Assembly (NCBI RefSeq): GCF_003627055.1
Contig: NZ_CP032624.1
Coordinates: 992,001-1,056,000 of the forward strand
Origin: Gryllotalpicola protaetiae
GTDB taxonomy: Bacteria; Actinomycetota; Actinomycetes; Actinomycetales; Microbacteriaceae
Direction: 5' to 3'
Length of the DNA: 64,000 nucleotides
This document shows, in pieces, positions 1 through 7,557 of the stretch. Position 1 is the first letter of the stretch. Every line of letters begins with the position of its first letter. The position numbers and the translations under genes are program-made. The notes below the pieces were generated by a model. The model ran no database searches. It was given only the letters and a program-made list of their open reading frames with translations, and was not told the DNA's origin.

Positions 1-286
1 TGCCCGACTCCGAGCGCTTCACCTTGTCGACGAACTCGGCCTGGTCCTGGATGGACATGTTGCGGTGGATGATCCCGATGCCGCCCGCGCGGGCCATGGC
101 GATCGCCATACGGCCCTCGGTGACGGTGTCCATCGCGGCCGACAGCAGCGGCGCGTTGACCGAGATCCTCTTGGTGAGTCGCGAGGCGGTGTCCGCCTCG
201 GACGGGATGACGTCGGTCGCCCCCGGCAGGAGCATGACGTCGTCGTAAGTCAAACCGACGAAACCGAACGGATCTGCCTGGTCCAT
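1..286 (-). CDS. guaB: IMP dehydrogenase, N-terminal part (runs off left edge)
   Basis: First 95 residues of IMP dehydrogenase, which oxidises IMP to XMP in guanine nucleotide synthesis. Seen: the family N-terminus with [12 protein letters not shown] (residues 11-22) and [11 protein letters not shown] (47-57), then [12 protein letters not shown] leading into the CBS region. The catalytic cysteine loop and most of the CBS pair lie beyond the window. The ATG at 284-286 is preceded by an AAGG-type ribosome site. The gene is divergent from livH. A terminator-like hairpin sits 30 nt upstream of the start on the same strand, so expression may be attenuated. Identity is secure from the N-terminal motifs. 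Confidence 0.95.
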   Translation of the reverse strand, partial: MDQADPFGFVGLTYDDVMLLPGATDVIPSEADTASRLTKRISVNAPLLSAAMDTVTEGRMAIAMARAGGIGIIHRNMSIQDQAEFVDKVKRSESG

Positions 287-510
287 GACACCCTTACTTC
301 TCGCGCGCGTGAGGCAAAAAATCCCCGCGCACAACACGCCGTCGGGGATTCATTAAAGGGTAACCGATGGCCCTGCGAGAAGATTCCGGGAACAATGAGG
401 TCCCACTGGGCGACGATGCCCGAAACCGGGCACATGCCGGAAACACGGCTGACACATCAGACCCATAGCTTCCTCATTACGCACCTGAGATCGCACCACC
501 AGGAGGCCGA
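287..510. other. Divergent guaB/livH intergenic region
   Basis: 224 bp without a gene. It holds the guaB leader hairpin (316-350), a short GCCCGAAACCGGGC dyad near 419-432, and the livH ribosome site AGGAGG at 501-506. No convincing -35/-10 pair could be assigned by eye for either direction. Confidence 0.5.
316..350 (-). terminator. Intrinsic-terminator-like hairpin in the guaB leader
   Basis: Read on the minus strand: AATCCCCG, a 15-nt loop, CGGGGATT, then a run of T (A tract 316-321 on +). The 8-bp stem plus U-tract has the form of a Rho-independent terminator. No gene on this strand ends nearby: the neighbour to the right (livH) is divergent. It therefore lies between any distal guaB promoter and the guaB start, suggesting attenuation. 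Confidence 0.5.
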
Positions 511-1899
511 GTGCCCACGACCCGAAGGCGCCTCGTCCGCGCCGCGACGACGATCGCCGCCGCGGTCGGAGTCCTGCTCTCCGTCGGCCTGGCGGTAACC
601 CCCGCGGTCGCCGCCAGCACTCCGATCGACCCGGCGACGGCCAAAGAGTCGATCCTCGTGATCGCGCGCGACAACAGCACGCCGCCCGCGAAGCCGCTGC
701 CCGGCATTCCCGTGCAGGTCACCGGCGACGGCTTCGATGTGACCCTCGCCACCGGCGACGACGGCCGCGTCGAGGTCGGGCTGCCCGGCCCCGGCACCTT
801 CGAGGTGACGCTCGACGTCAGCAAGGTGCCCGCCGGCCTCGCACTGCCGAGCGCGCTCAAGCCCAGCCGCAGCGTCGAGGTCGACACCGGCAACAAGCAG
901 GTGCTCGCCAACTACATCTTCATCTCGGCGACGGCCGCGCAGACGCAGCAGACGGCATCGCCGAGCCCCGGCGCGACGGCGACCCATCCGAAGGCGAGCA
1001 GCAGTTCGGCATCCGTCGATTTCGGCCGCCGCATCTGGCCCGCGCTCGCGACCGGCCTGATCTTCGGCCTGCTGCTCGCGCTCGCCTCGATCGGCGTCTC
1101 TCTGATCTACGGCACGACCGGCCTCAACAACTTCGCCCACGGCGAGCTGGTGACGTTCGGCGGTCTGATGGCCTACACCTTCACGAGCCTCGCACACCTG
1201 CCGGGGTGGCTCGGCATCATCATCGCCACCGTGCTCGGCGGCGCCTTCGGCTTCGCGCAGGACCTCGGGCTGTGGCGACCGCTGCGACGCAAGCGCGTCG
1301 CACTGATCCCGCTCATGATCGTCTCGATCGGCCTGTCGCTCGCGGTGCGCTACCTGTACCAGATCATCTTCGGCCCGGGCACGCTGCTCCTCCCGCAGGA
1401 CAGCTCGGCCGCACTCACGCTGGGCCCGGTGCGCCTGACGAGCGCGAATCTCGCCGCGGCGGTCATCGCCATCGTCGTCCTCGTCGGCGTCGCGTGGCTG
1501 CTGACCAACACGCGCATCGGCAAGGCCACCCGCGCGGTCTCCGACAACAGATCTCTCGCCGCGGCTTCGGGCATCGATGTCGAGTCGGTGATCCGCATCG
1601 TATGGACGGCCGGCGGCGCGCTCGCCGGCCTCGCCGGCGCCCTGCTCGCCTACTACCAGACGGTCCAGTGGGACTCGGGGGCGCAGATCCTGCTCGCGAT
1701 CTTCGCCGCGGTCACGCTCGGCGGGCTGGGCACCGCCTACGGGGCCCTCGTCGGCTCGCTCATCATCGGGCTCTTCATCAATGTCTCGGCGATCTGGCTG
1801 CCGGCGAACCTCAAGTTCGTCGCGGCGCTGATCGCCATGATCGTCATCCTGCTGGTGAGGCCCCAGGGCATCCTCGGCAAGAAGGACCGGATCGGGTAA
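511..1899 (+). CDS. livH: Branched-chain amino acid ABC transporter permease (LivH type) with extra exported N-terminal domain
   Basis: Inner-membrane permease of a Liv-type importer, 462 aa against roughly 290-310 for ordinary LivH. Residues 1-36 form a signal peptide ending near VTPAVAA. Residues about 38-140 look like a small beta-rich carboxypeptidase-regulatory or Ig-like domain (GIPVQVTGDGFDVTLATGDDG). A Ser/Thr/Ala/Pro linker covers about 141-170, followed by the membrane permease with the family stretch YGTTGLNNFAHGELVTFGG. The GTG start is 4 nt after a perfect AGGAGG. livM begins 10 nt downstream, so the genes form an operon. The outside domain might touch the binding lipoprotein or the wall; that is inference. 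Confidence 0.9.
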   Translation: MPTTRRRLVRAATTIAAAVGVLLSVGLAVTPAVAASTPIDPATAKESILVIARDNSTPPAKPLPGIPVQVTGDGFDVTLATGDDGRVEVGLPGPGTFEVTLDVSKVPAGLALPSALKPSRSVEVDTGNKQVLANYIFISATAAQTQQTASPSPGATATHPKASSSSASVDFGRRIWPALATGLIFGLLLALASIGVSLIYGTTGLNNFAHGELVTFGGLMAYTFTSLAHLPGWLGIIIATVLGGAFGFAQDLGLWRPLRRKRVALIPLMIVSIGLSLAVRYLYQIIFGPGTLLLPQDSSAALTLGPVRLTSANLAAAVIAIVVLVGVAWLLTNTRIGKATRAVSDNRSLAAASGIDVESVIRIVWTAGGALAGLAGALLAYYQTVQWDSGAQILLAIFAAVTLGGLGTAYGALVGSLIIGLFINVSAIWLPANLKFVAALIAMIVILLVRPQGILGKKDRIG

Positions 1900-1909
1900 G
1901 GACGACGAA

Positions 1910-2887
1910 ATGCTGGACTGGACCTTCCTCCCCCTCACGCTGAACCAGATCATCTCGCCGCAGACGATCGCGTTCGCGCTCGCGGCGCTCGGCCTCTCGG
2001 TGCACTTCGGGTTCACCGGCCTGCTCAACTTCGGCCAGGCGGGCTTCATGTCGGTCGGGGCGTACTTCTTCGCGATCACCGCCACCCGCTTCGGGTTCCC
2101 GCTGTGGGCGTCGGTCCTCGCGGCGCTCGTCGGCGCGACGGCCTTCGCGTTCCTGCTCGGCATCCCGACGCTGCGCCTGCGCGCCGACTACCTGTCGATC
2201 GTGACGATCGCCGCGGCCGAGATCATCAGATACACCGTGCAGACGCCGAACTTCACGGCGTTCACCGGCGGCTCCGACGGCATCAACGGCGCAGAGGCCG
2301 CGTTCAACCGGCTGAACCCGTTCCCCGACCGCGTCTACCGCATCGGCCTCGTGCCGTACACGGCGGACGACATCTGGGTGATGACCGTCGGCTGGGTGCT
2401 CGTCGCACTGGCGGCGCTGTTCGTCTGGCAGCTCATGCGCAGCCCGTGGGGCCGCATCGTCAAGGGCATCCGCGAAGACGAGGACGCCGTGCGCTCGCTC
2501 GGCAAGAACGTGTACTCGTTCAAGCTGCAGGCGCTGATCATCGGCGGCATCCTCGGCACCCTCGGCGCGATCATCAACATCATCCCGACCTCGCTGCAGC
2601 CGAACAACTACGCGACCCAGACGACGTTCTTCCTCTGGACGATCATGCTGCTCGGCGGCGCGACGACCGTGCTCGGTCCGATCATCGGCTCGATCATCTT
2701 CTGGGTCGTTCTCAACCTGTCCGACGGGATCATCGGCATCCTCGCGACCAGCCACATCCTGCCGCTCTCCCAGGTGCAGCAGGGCCCGGTGCGCTTCATC
2801 GTCGTCGGCGTCGCGCTGATGCTGCTCGTGATCTTCAGACCACAGGGCATCTTCGGCAAGAAGAAGGAGGCGCACTTCAGTGTCTGA
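1910..2887 (+). CDS. livM: Branched-chain amino acid ABC transporter permease LivM
   Basis: Second permease subunit, 325 aa, multi-spanning throughout. Seen: the LivM-type motif HFGFTGLLNFGQAGFMSVGA near residues 28-47, and the cytoplasmic coupling stretch GRIVKGIREDEDAVRSLGKN near 182-201 that contacts the ATPases in this family. It begins 10 nt after livH and its end overlaps the livG start by 8 nt, so translation is probably coupled. No signal peptide, normal family length. Substrate class (Leu/Ile/Val or related) is inferred from family only. Confidence 0.93.
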   Translation: MLDWTFLPLTLNQIISPQTIAFALAALGLSVHFGFTGLLNFGQAGFMSVGAYFFAITATRFGFPLWASVLAALVGATAFAFLLGIPTLRLRADYLSIVTIAAAEIIRYTVQTPNFTAFTGGSDGINGAEAAFNRLNPFPDRVYRIGLVPYTADDIWVMTVGWVLVALAALFVWQLMRSPWGRIVKGIREDEDAVRSLGKNVYSFKLQALIIGGILGTLGAIINIIPTSLQPNNYATQTTFFLWTIMLLGGATTVLGPIIGSIIFWVVLNLSDGIIGILATSHILPLSQVQQGPVRFIVVGVALMLLVIFRPQGIFGKKKEAHFSV

Positions 2888-3845
2888 TCCAATTGCGGCA
2901 GCGGATGCCTCACCCATCGTCGCCGACCCCGCAGCCCCCATCGGGCCGGGCGTCCGCAAGGCCGACCCGATCCTCGTCGCCGACGGCGTGATGCGGCAGT
3001 TCGGCGGCAACGTCGCCGTCGACGTCGAGCACGTCGAGATCCCGCGCGGGAAGATCACGGCCCTCATCGGGCCGAACGGCGCAGGCAAGACGACGTTCTT
3101 CAACCTGCTCACGGGCTTCGATCGCCCCAACGCAGGCACGTGGACGTTCGACGGCTCCGACCTCGCCGGGGTGCCGTCCTACAAGGTGGCGCGCCGAGGA
3201 ATGGTGCGCACCTTCCAGCTGACGAAGTCGCTCGGACTGCTCTCGGTGCTCGAGAACATGCGGCTCGGGGCGACGAAGCAGCTCGGCGAGCGCTTCCTGC
3301 CCTCGCTCATGCCGTTCCTGTGGAGCAAGCGCGAGGCCGAGATCACCGGCAAGGCGATGGAGCTGCTCGCCCGCTTCAAGCTCGACGCGAAGGCGCCCGA
3401 CTATGCGGCATCCCTCTCGGGCGGTCAGCGCAAGCTCCTCGAGATGGCGCGCGCCCTGATGAGCGACCCGACCCTCGTGATGCTCGACGAGCCGATGGCC
3501 GGCGTCAACCCGGCGCTCACGCAGTCGCTGCTCGGACACATCCTCGGCCTCAAGGACAGCGGCATGACCGTGCTGTTCGTCGAGCACGACATGCACATGG
3601 TGCAGACGATCGCCGACTGGGTGATCGTGATGGCAGAGGGCAAGGTCGTCGCCGAGGGCTACCCGCGCGCGGTGATGAGCGACCAGGCCGTCATCGACGC
3701 CTATCTGGGCGCGCACCACGACACCGACCTCGGCACCCTGACCGGCCAGCTCGCGATCGCCGAGGACGTCGGGGTCTCCGACGAGCTGATCGGGCAGATC
3801 GAAGAGGAACTGGAAGAGCAGGAAGACCAGGAGGCCGGGAAGTGA
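2880..3845 (+). CDS. livG: Branched-chain amino acid ABC transporter ATP-binding protein LivG
   Basis: First cytoplasmic ATPase of the importer, 321 aa. Walker A GPNGAGKT at residues 64-71, signature LSGGQ at 179-183, Walker B LVMLDEP at 199-205, switch His in FVEHDMHM. The first 30 residues are an Ala/Pro-rich extension, and the C-terminus carries an acidic tail (Glu/Gln/Asp) absent from most LivG. The GTG start lies inside the end of livM. The stop overlaps the livF GTG by 4 nt. Confidence 0.94.
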   Translation: MSDPIAAADASPIVADPAAPIGPGVRKADPILVADGVMRQFGGNVAVDVEHVEIPRGKITALIGPNGAGKTTFFNLLTGFDRPNAGTWTFDGSDLAGVPSYKVARRGMVRTFQLTKSLGLLSVLENMRLGATKQLGERFLPSLMPFLWSKREAEITGKAMELLARFKLDAKAPDYAASLSGGQRKLLEMARALMSDPTLVMLDEPMAGVNPALTQSLLGHILGLKDSGMTVLFVEHDMHMVQTIADWVIVMAEGKVVAEGYPRAVMSDQAVIDAYLGAHHDTDLGTLTGQLAIAEDVGVSDELIGQIEEELEEQEDQEAGK

Positions 3846-4606
3846 CCGACGAGATCGCTCTCGAGACCACAGACCTCGTCGCCGGGTACATCCCCGGCGT
3901 CAACATCCTGAACGGGTGCTCCGTGACGGTGAAGAAGGGTGAGATGGTCGGCATCATCGGCCCGAACGGCGCCGGCAAGTCGACGCTGCTCAAGGCGGTG
4001 TTCGGCCAGGTGTCGATCCGTGAGGGCTCTGTGGTGCTGAACGGCCAGGACATCACGGGCCTCAAGGCCGAGAAGCTCGTGTCGCGCGGGGTCGGCTTCG
4101 TGCCGCAGAACGCGAACGTGTTCCCGTCGCTCACCATTCAGGAGAACCTCGAGATGGGCGCCTTCCAGCGCCCCAGGTCCTTCAAGGAGCGCCTCGGCTT
4201 CGTCACCGCGCTCTTCCCCGAGCTCGGCAAGCGGCTCGCCCAGCGCGCGGGCTCGCTCTCCGGCGGTGAGCGGCAGATGGTCGCCATGAGCCGCGCGCTC
4301 ATGATGGACCCGCAGGTGCTGCTGCTCGACGAGCCCTCAGCCGGCCTGTCTCCGGTGCGCCAGGACGAGACGTTCATCAACGTCGCCCAGATCAACCGCG
4401 CAGGCGTCTCCGTGCTGCTCGTCGAGCAGAACGCCCGCCGCGCGCTGCAGATCTGCCACCGCGGCTACGTGCTCGACCAGGGCAAGGACGCCTACACGGG
4501 CCCCGGCCGCGAGCTGCTGAACGACCCGAAGGTCATCGAGCTGTACCTCGGCACCCTCGCGACCGACCACACCGCGACGAGTTCGACCCCGGTCGTGGGC
4601 GGCTAG
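3842..4606 (+). CDS. livF: Branched-chain amino acid ABC transporter ATP-binding protein LivF
   Basis: Second ATPase, 254 aa, normal LivF length. Walker A GPNGAGKS at residues 40-47, signature LSGGE at 139-143, Walker B VLLLDEP at 159-165, and the LivF ending ELYLGTL. The GTG start (GTGA overlap with the livG stop) is chosen because the reading frame continues open far upstream inside livG but homology starts at VTDEIALETT. Last gene of livHMGF; two strong hairpins follow. Confidence 0.94.
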   Translation: MTDEIALETTDLVAGYIPGVNILNGCSVTVKKGEMVGIIGPNGAGKSTLLKAVFGQVSIREGSVVLNGQDITGLKAEKLVSRGVGFVPQNANVFPSLTIQENLEMGAFQRPRSFKERLGFVTALFPELGKRLAQRAGSLSGGERQMVAMSRALMMDPQVLLLDEPSAGLSPVRQDETFINVAQINRAGVSVLLVEQNARRALQICHRGYVLDQGKDAYTGPGRELLNDPKVIELYLGTLATDHTATSSTPVVGG

Positions 4607-4621
4607 CAGCCATTGCACGAC

Positions 4622-4690
4622 GAAGAGCGGATGCCTGAGGCATCCGCTCTTCGCATCTGAGAAGGGCCCCGGCCGAAGCCGGGGCCCTTC
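4622..4690. terminator. Tandem terminator hairpins between livF and the binding protein gene
   Basis: Hairpin 1: 14-bp perfect stem 4622-4635/4639-4652 with a 3-nt loop, built on GCGGATGCC/GGCATCCGC. Hairpin 2: 13-bp perfect stem 4661-4673/4678-4690 (GAAGGGCCCCGGC) with loop CGAA. They lie between convergent genes and can serve both strands; U-tracts are short, as is usual in high-GC actinobacteria. Confidence 0.8.
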
Positions 4691-4702
4691 TGCATGGCGG
4701 CC

Positions 4703-5965
4703 TTACTTGGTCAGGTCGCCGAACTGCGAGCTCTCGAAGGTGTTCGAGTTGTCCGCGTTGTACTTGTAGATCGAGATGTACGCCTGGCCGGGGTCACCGT
4801 TCTTCTGGAACGCGATGGGGCCGGACAGACCCTGGTAGTGGATCGACTTGCCGTCCTTCAGGGCGTCGGCGCACGCCGCGAAGGTCTTGCAGTCGGTCGA
4901 CCCGTGGGTGACCGCGCTCAGGTTGTTCTTCAGCGTCGTGCCGTCGGTCGCGCCGCCCTTGAGGGCCGCGAGAGCGAGCACGGTGACCGCGTCGTACGAC
5001 TCCGGGGCGTAGGACCAGGCCTTGAGCTCCGAGGCGCCGTCCTTCTTGGCCTGCGCCTGGAGCTTGGCCTTCAGGTCGTCAGACGTCTGAACGCCCGGGT
5101 TCGTGAACTGCGCGCCCTCGATGCTCGGAACGTCGGTCGTGGTCGGGTCGATCACGCCGTAGTTGCCGTCGGTGCCGTACAGGTTCTTGAAGTCGAACCC
5201 GGCGGTCTGCAGCAGCGGCACGATCTTCTTGATCTGGTCGAAGCTGATCAGGACGAGCGCGTCGGGCTTCGGCGCGAGCACCTTGTTGACCTCCGCCGAG
5301 AAGTCGGTCGCGGCCGGGTCGAAGGCGACGTCGGTCGCGACCGTGGCGCCCTGAGCCTCGATGGACTTCTTGACATTGTCGTTGAGGCCCTGACCGTAGG
5401 AGTCGTTCTGGTACAGGATGCTGACGTTGGTGTGACCGTCCTTCGCGACCTTCTCACCGAGCACCTTGCCCTGCAGCACGTCGGAGGGGGCGTCGCGCCA
5501 GAAGTAGCCGTTGTCCAGCGAGTCGTCGGACAGGTCGGGCGACGTGTTCGCCGGCGAGAACTCGAGCACCTTCGCGCCGGAGATCTGCTTGATGACCGTC
5601 AGCGTGACCGACGACGACTCGGCGCCGATGATCGCGTCGACGTTCTGCGCGAGCAGGGACGTGACGGACTGCGTCGCGATGTTGGTCGTGGTGTCGCCGG
5701 AGTCCTTCTGCGTGATCTTGAGCGTGATGCCCTTGTCGGCCTTGTTGATGTCGGCGACGGCGAGGTTCGTCGCCTCGATCGCGGGCGGGCCCAGGGTGGC
5801 GAGGCTGCCGGTCTGGGGCAGGATCGTGCCGATGTTCAGCGTCAGGTCCTTCGAGCCGGACGACGAGGTCGAGGGGCTGGAAGAGCAACCGCTGAGGACG
5901 ATGGCGACCGCCCCAGCGGTGGCGATGGCTCCGACGGCAAGACGTCGGGGGTGCGAGCTGCGCAT
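4703..5965 (-). CDS. ABC transporter substrate-binding lipoprotein, Leu/Ile/Val-binding family
   Basis: Extracellular solute-binding protein of the Liv system, 420 aa. The start is ATG at 5965 because AAGGAGC lies just upstream and the next residues form a lipoprotein signal (MRSSHPRRL... with lipobox LSGC, Cys27). The mature protein opens with a Ser-rich linker and then the periplasmic-binding fold (LNIGTILPQTGSLATLGPPA; ligand-side segments SSSVTLTV and NDSYGQG). It faces livHMGF convergently instead of leading the operon, so it has its own promoter. A longer reading from 6109 is possible but lacks the signal peptide logic. Confidence 0.92.
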   Translation of the reverse strand: MRSSHPRRLAVGAIATAGAVAIVLSGCSSSPSTSSSGSKDLTLNIGTILPQTGSLATLGPPAIEATNLAVADINKADKGITLKITQKDSGDTTTNIATQSVTSLLAQNVDAIIGAESSSVTLTVIKQISGAKVLEFSPANTSPDLSDDSLDNGYFWRDAPSDVLQGKVLGEKVAKDGHTNVSILYQNDSYGQGLNDNVKKSIEAQGATVATDVAFDPAATDFSAEVNKVLAPKPDALVLISFDQIKKIVPLLQTAGFDFKNLYGTDGNYGVIDPTTTDVPSIEGAQFTNPGVQTSDDLKAKLQAQAKKDGASELKAWSYAPESYDAVTVLALAALKGGATDGTTLKNNLSAVTHGSTDCKTFAACADALKDGKSIHYQGLSGPIAFQKNGDPGQAYISIYKYNADNSNTFESSQFGDLTK

Positions 5966-6068
5966 GCTGCTCCTTCGGGGAATGTGTGCGTGACATAAGA
6001 GGCGCGAAAGACGCCCCCATTGCCTCGTCACGCTATGCGCAGAAACGCGCCACGGTGGTTCCAGCGCG

Positions 6069-7007
6069 TTACGGTCGTGTAACGACGCCCTGGGACGCGC
6101 GCGCCGCACGAGCCGTGCGCGAGGCGCGCAGCAGGTCGATCGTCAGCAGGCCGAGCGCCGCCCAGATCACGATGAACCCGACCCAGCGCGCCGGTTCCAT
6201 CCGCTCGTGCTCGAAGGCGACCCCGATGACGAACTGGATGATCGGCGTCAGATACTGCAGCAGGCCGATGTAGACGAGCGGCAGACGGCGGGCGGATGAC
6301 GCGAACAGAAGCAGCGGCACGGCGGTGACCACTCCCGCCAGAACGAGCAGCACCGTGTTGCCCGCGCCGGCGGTGCCGAACACGACGCCGCTCGTCGACC
6401 CGACGAAGACCAGCTCGGCCACCGCGACCGGCACGAGCCACGCCGACTCGATGGTGAGGCCGGACAGGGCGTCGACCTCGCCGCCGACGCGCTTCTTGAC
6501 GAAGCCGTACAGACCGAACGAGAACGCGAGCGTCAGCGCGATCCACGGGAACGCGCCATAGGCGACGGTGAGCACGACGACCGCGACGATGCTGACGCCG
6601 ACGGCTGCCCACTGCAGCGGTCGCAGCCGCTCGCGCAGCACGAGCACGCCGAGGAACACCAGCACGATCGGGTTGATGAAGTAGCCGAGCGCGGCTTCGA
6701 CGACCTGGCCGCTCGTCGTCGCGTAGACGTAGGTCTGCCAGTTAATGAAGATCAGCACGCCCGCGCCGGCGAGGGTGAAGAGGATGCGGGGGCGCCGAGC
6801 AAGCTCGCCCAGGCGGCGCCAGCCGCTGGTGAGCGTCAGCGCGATCGCGCAGAAGCCGAGCGACCAGATGATGCGCCATGCGACGATCTCGAACGGGCCG
6901 GCGGGGGCGAGCAGCAGGAAGTAGAGGGGCAGCAGGCCCCAGATCAGATAGGCGCCTGCACCGAGCAGCAGACCGCTTCTCACGGGGTTGTGTTCTCGGG
7001 CGGCCAC
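6069..7007 (-). CDS. rarD: EamA/DMT-family transporter, RarD
   Basis: Ten-helix drug/metabolite transporter, 312 aa, normal RarD length. Seen: the RarD-type N-terminus GLLLGAGAYLIWGLLPLYF and the two EamA halves, with the inner motif INWQTYVYATTSGQVVEAAL followed by GYFINP. GTG start at 7007 (no ATG nearby). In Escherichia coli rarD was linked to chloramphenicol sensitivity, but the real substrate is not known, so the function stays open. It stands alone, with the groES terminator upstream. Confidence 0.9.
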   Translation of the reverse strand: MAAREHNPVRSGLLLGAGAYLIWGLLPLYFLLLAPAGPFEIVAWRIIWSLGFCAIALTLTSGWRRLGELARRPRILFTLAGAGVLIFINWQTYVYATTSGQVVEAALGYFINPIVLVFLGVLVLRERLRPLQWAAVGVSIVAVVVLTVAYGAFPWIALTLAFSFGLYGFVKKRVGGEVDALSGLTIESAWLVPVAVAELVFVGSTSGVVFGTAGAGNTVLLVLAGVVTAVPLLLFASSARRLPLVYIGLLQYLTPIIQFVIGVAFEHERMEPARWVGFIVIWAALGLLTIDLLRASRTARAARASQGVVTRP

Positions 7008-7072
7008 TCGTCAACGCTACGGGGCCGACGGGATGCGCGAGGCCCCCGGCAGGATGCCGCCTTCACAAAAGT

Positions 7073-7100
7073 GGAGCCCGGGCGACTCCGCCCGGGCTCC
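7073..7100 (-). terminator. Rho-independent terminator of groES
   Basis: 12-bp perfect stem GGAGCCCGGGCG/CGCCCGGGCTCC with loop ACTC, followed on the minus strand by ACTTTTGTG. It lies 22 nt beyond the groES stop and before rarD. Confidence 0.85.
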
Positions 7101-7121
7101 TCAGGTGTTGCTGGGTGTTGC

Positions 7122-7418
7122 TCAGCGCACGACGACCGCGAGGACATCGCGGGCCGACAGCACGAGGTACTCCTCGTTGTTGTACTTGACCTCGGTGCCG
7201 CCGTAGCGCGAGTAGATGACGCGGTCGCCGACCGCGACGTCGAGCGGAACGCGGTTGCCGTTGTCGTCGATGCGACCGGGGCCGACGGCGAGAACCTCGC
7301 CCTCCTGCGGCTTCTCCTTCGCGGAGTCGGGGATCACGAGACCCGACGCAGTGGTCGTCTCTGCCTCGACCTGCTTGATCACGATGCGATCCTCGAGCGG
7401 CTTGATGGAGACCGACAC
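7122..7418 (-). CDS. groES: Co-chaperonin GroES
   Basis: Heptameric lid of the GroEL chaperonin, 98 aa. Seen: [12 protein letters not shown] start, the mobile-loop region [20 protein letters not shown], and [22 protein letters not shown] start at 7418 with AAAGAGG upstream. No groEL follows; the gene is monocistronic, with its own terminator. Two CIRCE-type operators precede it, so HrcA repression is expected. Confidence 0.97.
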   Translation of the reverse strand: MSVSIKPLEDRIVIKQVEAETTTASGLVIPDSAKEKPQEGEVLAVGPGRIDDNGNRVPLDVAVGDRVIYSRYGGTEVKYNNEEYLVLSARDVLAVVVR

Positions 7419-7457
7419 GGTAGACCTCTTTCTTGTACGGTGTACTTCAAGACATGG

Positions 7458-7484
7458 TTAGCACTCTCATACCGAGTGTGCTAA
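7458..7484 (-). promoter_or_regulatory. CIRCE operator 1 (HrcA site) of groES
   Basis: TTAGCACTC (7458-7466), 9-nt spacer, GTGTGCTAA (7476-7484). Matches the consensus TTAGCACTC-N9-GAGTGCTAA with one mismatch in the right arm. It lies 40 nt upstream of the groES start. Confidence 0.88.
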
Positions 7485-7503
7485 GCCGAGTCTAGGACCC
7501 CCT

Positions 7504-7530
7504 CTGGCACTCCTGCAAGGCGAGTGCCAA
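7504..7530 (-). promoter_or_regulatory. CIRCE operator 2 of groES
   Basis: CTGGCACTC (7504-7512), 9-nt spacer, GAGTGCCAA (7522-7530): 15 of 18 arm positions match consensus. Its centre is 46 bp from that of operator 1 and 41 bp from the divergent methyltransferase start, so it could affect both genes. Confidence 0.78.
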
Positions 7531-7557
7531 ATGTGAATTCAGGTTGCAGGTGAGCGG

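Noticed and set aside
457-3139. Long Arg/Asp-rich open frames on the - strand across livHMG
   Set aside because: Anti-sense shadows of the liv operon with biased composition and no motif.
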